Below are positions 57,631 to 64,000 of a DNA stretch of 64,000 nt, piece after piece. Within the stretch, counting starts at the first letter, position 1. The number at the start of each line of letters is the position of its first letter. Under the pieces are notes generated by a model. It worked only from the letters and a program-made list of their open reading frames with translations, did no database searches and was not told the DNA's origin. Made by a program: the position numbers and the translations under genes. The DNA is taken from contig NC_134844.1 in NCBI RefSeq assembly GCF_965363235.1, positions 52,262,872 through 52,326,871 of the forward strand. Direction: 5' to 3'. Origin of the DNA: Mytilus galloprovincialis (Eukaryota; Mollusca; Bivalvia; Mytilida; Mytilidae).

Positions 57631-58413
57631 TTTTATGCCCCACCTACGATAGAAGGGAGGCATTATGTTTTCTGGTCTGTGGCTCCGTTCGTCCGTCCGT
57701 CTGTGCGTCCGTTCAGGTTAAAGTTTTTGGTCAAGGTAGTTTTCGATGAAGCTGAAGTCCAATCAACTTGAAACTTAGTACACTTGTTGCTTATGATATG
57801 ATCTTTTTAATTTTAAAGCCAAATTAGACTTTTGACCCCAATTTCACGGTCCACTGAACATAGAAAGTGAAAGTGGGAGTTTCAGGTTAAAGTTTTTGGT
57901 CAAGGTAGTTTTTGATGAAGCTGAAGTCCAATCAACTTGACACTTAGTACACTTGTTGCTTATGATATGATCTTTCTAATTTTAAGCCAAATTAGACTTT
58001 TGACCCCAATTTCACCGTCCACTGAACATAGGAAATGAAAGTGGGAGTTTCAGGTTAAAGTTTTTGATCAAGGTAGTTTTTGATGAAGCTGAAGTCCAAT
58101 CAACTTGGAATTTAGTAAACGTGCTGCTTATTATATGATCTTTTTAATTTTAAAGCCAAATTAGACTTTTGACCCCAATTTCACGGTCCACTAAACATAG
58201 AAAATGAAAGTGGGAGTTTCAGGTTAAAGTTTTTGGTCAAGGTAGTTTTTGATAAAATTGAAGTCCAATCAACTTGACACTTAGTACATATGTTCCCTAT
58301 AGTATAATCTTTCTAATGTTAATGCCAAATTAGATTATTACCCAATTTCACGGTCCATGGAACATGGTAAAGGATAGTGCGAGTGGGGCATCCGTGTACT
58401 TTGGACACATTCT
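57631..58413 (+). mobile_element. Modular element with 169-bp internal tandem repeats, unit B only
   Basis: The start TTTTTATGCCCCACCTACG and end GTGGGGCAT plus a short tail give inverted ATGCCCCAC termini. A CGTCCGTCCGTC-rich microsatellite is followed by four units starting CAGGTTAAAGTTTTTG at 57714, 57883, 58051 and 58220. Unit A has the empty site (GAAATTGATTGTTTATAC at 25754). The layout is like the modular bivalve elements called pearl; identity is not established. Confidence 0.8.
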
Positions 58414-59356
58414 TGTTTATACAAGCATTTAAATGATTAGGTTAAGTGCTTCTCTCACAGTTGGTGTCCACTGATGTTATCAAAAAAACACGGATGGTCA
58501 TTTGGTCAAGATTATTTAACTTACAGTTTCTACACTAAATACATTATATTTTCTGATAAATATTTGCAAAGACGATGTGTTTTCAAATTTTTTGTTTCTT
58601 CATATTTTTTCTATTTTTTCCTCCTAAATTTGATAATAAAAAAAAAATCTTTGCATATTGACAAAAGAATAGGATTTCTGCAGCTAATTTGGAAATACTC
58701 TGATCAAAATTCCAATCAAATTTGATATGTTTTAATAAAACATGTCAATGTAATTATGTTAAAATCAATCAGGACCAGGGCCAATCAAGTGTATCTTATT
58801 ATAATCCTTTGTAACTAATTTCCTGTTTGATGTGTAGATATATAGAGTAATTTAGAGTTGGTATATCCAGTGTAGGATGTTATGGAATACAATTTTCAGC
58901 ATTTATTTTAATAATTTTTTTCAGAAATTCCCACTTGCATGCTTGTGGTATGATTATTGTGTGTTTATTTCTATATCAGAAATCCAGATCTGGTCTTTTT
59001 CTAATACTAAAGGAGGTGTTTCGGTTACGGTCATGTAGACCCATCAGATATCCCTAGAATATATGTTTCCTTTCTTGTGATATTTAGAAATCTGAATGGT
59101 TCGAATTTGATTTCACTTATTGGGATACTCAAATAGCTATATTAAAATCAGTTGGATCCAAGACAAATCCATATATGCACTGTATATAAATTCTGCATTT
59201 TTTTAGGATATAAGGTTCAAATATTACCTACTTCTATTCACATGCAAATGTGGAGTGGACTTTCCTCCCTTTATTTTTCACTGAATAGAGGGGCCATATG
59301 TATATAATAAACGACTTGTATTGTTATGTTGCATTGAAAAGAGTAAGATGAAATGC

Positions 59357-60043
59357 TTAAAGGGTCACTAGCTGTCAAATTCATGTTCACCAATTTGACT
59401 CAAATTCTCATATTTTATTTATAACAATGTAAAACATTTTTCCAAACTATCAAAAATATAAAATAAACAATTTACATGGTCTCAATAAGATTTAGCTTCG
59501 TTTTGTGTGGAATTTTAGAAATGAAGCCATCTAATTAAATTTCAAGTTGACCATAATAATACGCGATGTAAACATAAACATAGATATAGATAGATTAAGC
59601 AACTCGTGCAGTTGGATTTTTTAAAGGTCTACTACATTTGGTGTTATAGATTAAAAATGTTTTATCGTCGTTTTTTCCTAATTTAGAATCATTTTTTGTG
59701 GATCGAACCAGTCAGTTAAATTATTCACCTTTGTTTCACTTTCATTATGACATTCTTTTGCTTTAAATAACCGTACACGGACTATGAATGCCTTATTCTA
59801 TCTCTTTCTACGGGGTTGAATTGGAGTTCACATGAATACAGGTTTAATGAGGTTGAGCTATTCACTTGCAAGTGAATAATTCATTATCAATTTTTATTAG
59901 CTTAATTTTACAAAATTGAACCATTTTAGCTGGTAAAAGTGAATTATTATTTCACAATTTCACTTTTATTACTGCTTGAACAAAAAAAATCATACTTTAT
60001 ATTTTTTATATTTCGTAGCTAGCTATATATAGTGCTCCTTTAG
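59357..60043 (+). mobile_element. TTAA-flanked MITE, copy 3 (unit B)
   Basis: TTAA at 59357-59360. The right target has mutated to TTAG at 60040-60043. Otherwise colinear with 26829-27524. Confidence 0.7.
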
Positions 60044-60983
60044 ATAAGAGAAAAAAAGTTGAACTGTGAAAGTGTTTTGAAGTGAAAATTAAACACAATA
60101 TTAATAATAAACAGCTGTGTCATGAGCGCATGAGACCCCTGTCACGTTTTTAGAAAATGAAGTTCAATAACTTCTCAATGTCATATCAGAAATTTATGAA
60201 AAACTAAAGGGCGGTTATCTTAATAGATATAAACCAGTCAACAAAGTTTAATGGAAACTGCTCAAAGCACTTAAAAAATATTGTTTGAAAGCTGGCAAAC
60301 CAACCTTTTTGTTTCAAGAATAAAATCCTAAATTCGGAAATGTTATATCAATTTTTTTTTTTATCAAAAGGGAGTTTACGTCAATAAATATAAAAAAAAA
60401 TCACCATAGTTTCATAAGAACTTCTGAAATCATTTTTGAGTTATTTCAGAAAATAGGAATATCCCCCTTTTTTAACTATTAATTTAATAACTCATAAGTC
60501 AGAAACATAAAATCGGAAATTTATAAAAATCAAAAGGGAGATCAATGTTTGGTTTAAGTGTTGTTGAGTTAATGTCCGACATGTTGACGAAGGAAAGACA
60601 GACGGACAACTGTATACCTAAACTGTATACCTAAATATGTCCTGTAAATGGGCAAAAAAGAGGGTTCTTATCCCAAACTTTCTTTTGTTTTATGAACAAC
60701 TAATTTATGTAGAACTTTGTTTGAATATTTCAGATATTTCCTTTTATCTTTTATGACAAATTTTCAATATAAATGTAAAGCTAAAAAGAATATTCATTTC
60801 TTCAAAATGACAACAAATTATAAATCTATTCTACTTAAAAAACAATATATTCAAAAGGTTATATTATATTCCTTTCACTCTATCTGAACATGATTAATAA
60901 AAAAAAACTGACTTGATGTCAAAATCTTATATTGAATATTTATATGTATAGAAGATATATTTATATTTCAAGTAAAGACAGAA

Positions 60984-61298
60984 AATTCCAAAATGTTGAC
61001 TTTCTTATCATATAATCTATGTGTAACATATGTGGGCAGTTTATTGGGAAGAGGTATCTATAAATTTACAAGGACTTCAAACTGTGAAGCTAATCAGTTG
61101 TGAAATTTGAGATTCTCTCAAATTTGAGGGCATTCTTTGAGCTGTACTATAAAGTAAATGGATCGTATGTTGTTATTTCTTTTTTGTATTAAATGTAATA
61201 CGTTCAGCTAGTATTTTGTGTTTTACAGTTTTCAAACGCTCGATGGTTTAATCAGTGTTGATATGATTTATAAAAAAATATACATCCTCCTTTTTGGT
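60984..61298. other. Segment kept in unit B and lost from unit A
   Basis: Unit A passes from AAGTAAAGACAGA to GGTACAGATGG with a few unmatched bases. Unit C keeps the right edge of this segment (ATATACATCTTCTCTTTGG at 46226), so A has a deletion. No gene in it. Confidence 0.55.
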
Positions 61299-62029
61299 AC
61301 AGATGGATCTTATATATATTTGGTCATGAATAAATAAACAGATTTGAAAAACAACACTTGAGGTTCTGCCGACAATAAGATATCTGTATATAATATGTAA
61401 CATATATGGTACATACTTGGAACACTACCACTGAGGACTTGATTGATGAATTAAACGAATGAAACATACAAATGCACAAACATACATGAAAACACAAGTG
61501 ATAACTACTCTTATTAATTTGTGTTATTTTATCTTTTTATCTATAAAGAAATAACTGTACGTTTTACATTGTAAATATACAGGTGATGTATTACCGGTAA
61601 TGTATTGGTAAAATGAGAGTGGTTTATAAAAGGGTAACCTAAATAGTAAAATCACAAAAATACTGAACTCCGAAGAATATTCACAAAGGAAAGTCCCGAA
61701 TCAAATGGAATAATCGACAATTACACACAACAACCGACTAGATAACAATTGTCATCAACCGGACATTGTACAGGCATTTTCTTATGTATTAAATGGATTG
61801 GACCTAGTTTTATAGCTAACTTAAACTCTCCCTTGTATGACAGTCACGTCAAATTCCAACGATGCGTGAAAAAACAAACATAAAATACCATAAGTCACAC
61901 TGTATACTTCATTATCATAGGCTGCACACCATATACAAACATTGAGTTGCACAAGAACCCAACTGTGGCTTACACATCTCTAAAACTAAACAAAAACAAA
62001 TCTGACATGGGTAGAATTATGCAGCAAAT

Positions 62030-63483
62030 CAATAAACTCATCATAAATGCCACGATTATATTTTATATTTACGTCAGACGCGCTTTCGTCTTCAAAAGAC
62101 TCATCAGTGACGCTCGAATCCAAAAAAGGTAAAAAGGCCATATAAGATACGAATTTGAAGAGTGTTGAGGACAAAAATTTCTAACATTTTGCCAAATACA
62201 GCTAAGGTCATATATTCCAAAGGTAGACTAGACCTTTTCATCCAAGGAATAAATAACTTTAGCCGTATTTGGCACAATCTTTTCCAAAATTGGGCCACCA
62301 ATGCTCTGCACTTTTGTACTTGTTTTACTTCATATCTATTTTGATCTGAGCGTCACGGATGAGTCTTATGTAGAGGAAACGCGCGTCTGGCGTATTAAAC
62401 TGAAATCCTGGTACCTGTGATAACTATTTACACCACTGCGTCGATGCCACTGCTAGTGGACGTTGCGTCCCCGAGCGTATCACCAGCCCAGTAGTCAGCA
62501 CTTCGGTGTTGACATGAATACTAATTATATGATAATTTTGATAAATTTCCTGTTACATAGCTTTGAATTGTTCGAATATATAAGGATGTCCTTATCCCAG
62601 GAATAGATTACCTTAGCCGCATTTGGCACAGCTTTTGGGAATTTTGAGTCATCAATGCTCTTCAACTTTGTACTTGTTTTTCTTCATAAATATTTTGATT
62701 TGAGCGTCACTGATGAGTCTTATGAAGACGAAACGCGCGTCTGGCGTATTAAGTTATAATCATTGTACCTTTGAACACCATTTACACCACTTGGTCGATG
62801 CCACTGTTGGCAGAAGTTGCGTTCCCGACGGTATCACTAACCCAGTAGACAGCACTTCAATGTGTACATGCATACTAATTATATGATTATTTTCATAAAC
62901 GTCCTGTTACAAAACTTTGAATTTTTCGAATATCTGAGGATGTCCTTATCCCAGGAATAGATTACCTTAGCCGCATTTGGCACAACTTTTTGGAATTTTG
63001 AGTCAGCAATGCTCTTTAACGTTGTACTTGTTTTCTTCATAAATATTTTGATCTGAGCGTCACTGATGAGTCTTATGTAGACAAAGTGTGCGTCTGGCGT
63101 ATCGAATTATAATCATGGGACCTTTGAACACCATTTACACCACTTGATCGATGCCATTGGTGGCAGAAGTTGCGTCCCAGAGGGTATTACCAGCTCAGTA
63201 GTCAGCACTTCGGTGTTGACATGCATACTAATTGTATGATCATTTTTATAAACTTCCCGTTACAAAACTTTGAATTTATCGAATATCTAAGGATGTTCTT
63301 ATCCCAGGAATAGATTACCTTAGCCGCATTTGTCACAACTTTTTGAAATTTTGAGTCTTCAATGCTCTTCAACTTTGTACTTGTTTTTATTCATAAATAT
63401 TTTGATCTGAGCGTCACCGATTAGTCTTATGTAGACCATACGCGCGTCTGGCGTATTAAATTATAATCCTTGTACCTTTGATA
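62030..63483. repeat. 354-bp tandem array with inverted first unit (unit B)
   Basis: GAGCGTCAC anchors at 62348, 62702, 63055 and 63409 give even periods of 354, 353 and 354 bp. The preceding part is in reverse orientation, as in unit A. The array stops inside a unit at 63483. Confidence 0.88.
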
Positions 63484-63489
63484 ATAAAT

Positions 63490-64000
63490 TTGAGAATGGA
63501 ATTGGGGAATGTGCCAAAGAGACAACAACCCGACCATAGAAAAAAAACAACAGCAGAAGGTCACCAACAGGTCTTCAATGTAGCGAGAAATTACCGCACC
63601 CGGAGGCGTCCTTCAACTGGCCCCTAAACAAATATAAACTAGTTCAGTGATAATGAACGCCATACTAATTTCCAAATTGTACACAAGAAACTTAAATTAA
63701 AATAACACAAGACTAACAAAGGCCAGAGGCTCCTGACTTGGGACAGGCGCAAAAATGCGGCGGGGTTAAACATGTTTGTGAGATCTCAACCCTCCCCCTA
63801 TACCTCTAGCCAATGTGAGAAAAGTAAACGCATAACAATACGCACATTAAAATTCAGTTCAAGAGAAGTCCGAGTCTGATGTCAGAAGATGTAACGAAAG
63901 AAAATAAACAAAATGACAATAATTCATAAATAACAACAGACTACTAGCAGTTAACTGACATGCCAGCTTCAGACTTCAATTAAACTGACTGAAAGATTAT
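63490..64000 (+). repeat. High-copy mussel repeat, cut by the window end
   Basis: GAGACAACAACCCGACCATA, GGAGGCGTCCTTCAACTGG, GGCGCAAAAATGCGGCGGGG and AGTCCGAGTCTGATGTC in the order of the 10077 copy. It begins within 10 bases of the truncated array. Confidence 0.8.

Larger units (their letters stand above)
51640..63483 (+). repeat. Segmental duplication unit B (gene 4)
   Basis: Counterpart of unit A. It starts near the ATGACTTCAAAT shared by 22700 and 51675, and ends at 63483, where the sequence leaves the 354-bp unit shared with 30502. It is longer than A because of about 2.85 kb in the intron of gene 4, the 783-bp element at 57631-58413, and about 315 bp near 60984-61298 that A has lost. 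Confidence 0.85.

Noticed and set aside
57631..58413. Helitron interpretation of the unit B insert
   Set aside because: The ends are not TC...CTRR and the insertion is not clearly between A and T; the inverted ATGCCCCAC ends argue for another type.

Overview
The window looks like nuclear DNA of a bivalve mollusc, most likely a marine mussel (Mytilus or a close relative). It is AT-rich and gene-poor. It is full of dispersed repeats that I recognise from memory, not from a search, as very common in Mytilus sequence. The only substantial coding sequences are intronless-looking animal TRIM-type proteins. I see no bacterial features, rRNA, convincing intact tRNA, CRISPR array or autonomous transposase or reverse-transcriptase ORF.

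The gene content is a tandem family of B-box/coiled-coil/beta-propeller (RING-less TRIM-like) genes, all on the + strand: gene 1 (23895-25595), a broken copy called gene 2 (36003-37702), gene 3 (43017-44729) and gene 4 (55765-57462). Each has one coding exon. A splice acceptor lies directly before the start codon, and a short 5' untranslated exon is inferred 0.7 to 3.5 kb upstream. Genes 1, 3 and 4 share a promoter block with a GCGCCATTTT motif and an ACCTTCCTGGTTG (ETS-like) motif. The family arose by segmental duplication that includes promoter, gene and several kb of 3' flank. Copies A (around gene 1, about 22.7-31.4 kb) and B (around gene 4, about 51.6-63.5 kb) are very similar. Copy C (around gene 3, about 40.2-46.9 kb) is older and more diverged. 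The intact genes are mosaics of one another, as expected from gene conversion.

Region by region: 0-17.5 kb is non-coding, made of repeat fragments and inverted-repeat (MITE-like) elements. 17.5-19.1 kb is a terminal-inverted-repeat element carrying a 31-bp minisatellite. 20.6-22.4 kb holds a TTGGCGC cluster, a long hairpin and a TGTGAACGC-rich element. 22.7-31.4 kb is duplication unit A with gene 1 and a 354-bp tandem array. 34.2-37.7 kb is the pseudogene. 38.9-39.8 kb is a 42-bp minisatellite. 40.2-46.9 kb is unit C with gene 3. 47.4-50.2 kb is a composite repeat of 450-490 bp modules. 50.8-51.4 kb is a CpG-rich MITE. 51.6-63.5 kb is unit B with gene 4, whose intron is enlarged by nested foldback and hAT-like elements. 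The last 0.5 kb is a truncated high-copy repeat.

Biologically this is a young, recombining cluster of TRIM-like genes in a transposon-rich region. Comparing the duplicated units gives empty sites that date and delimit several otherwise anonymous elements. All identities of repeats to known families are recollection or inference; none was searched.
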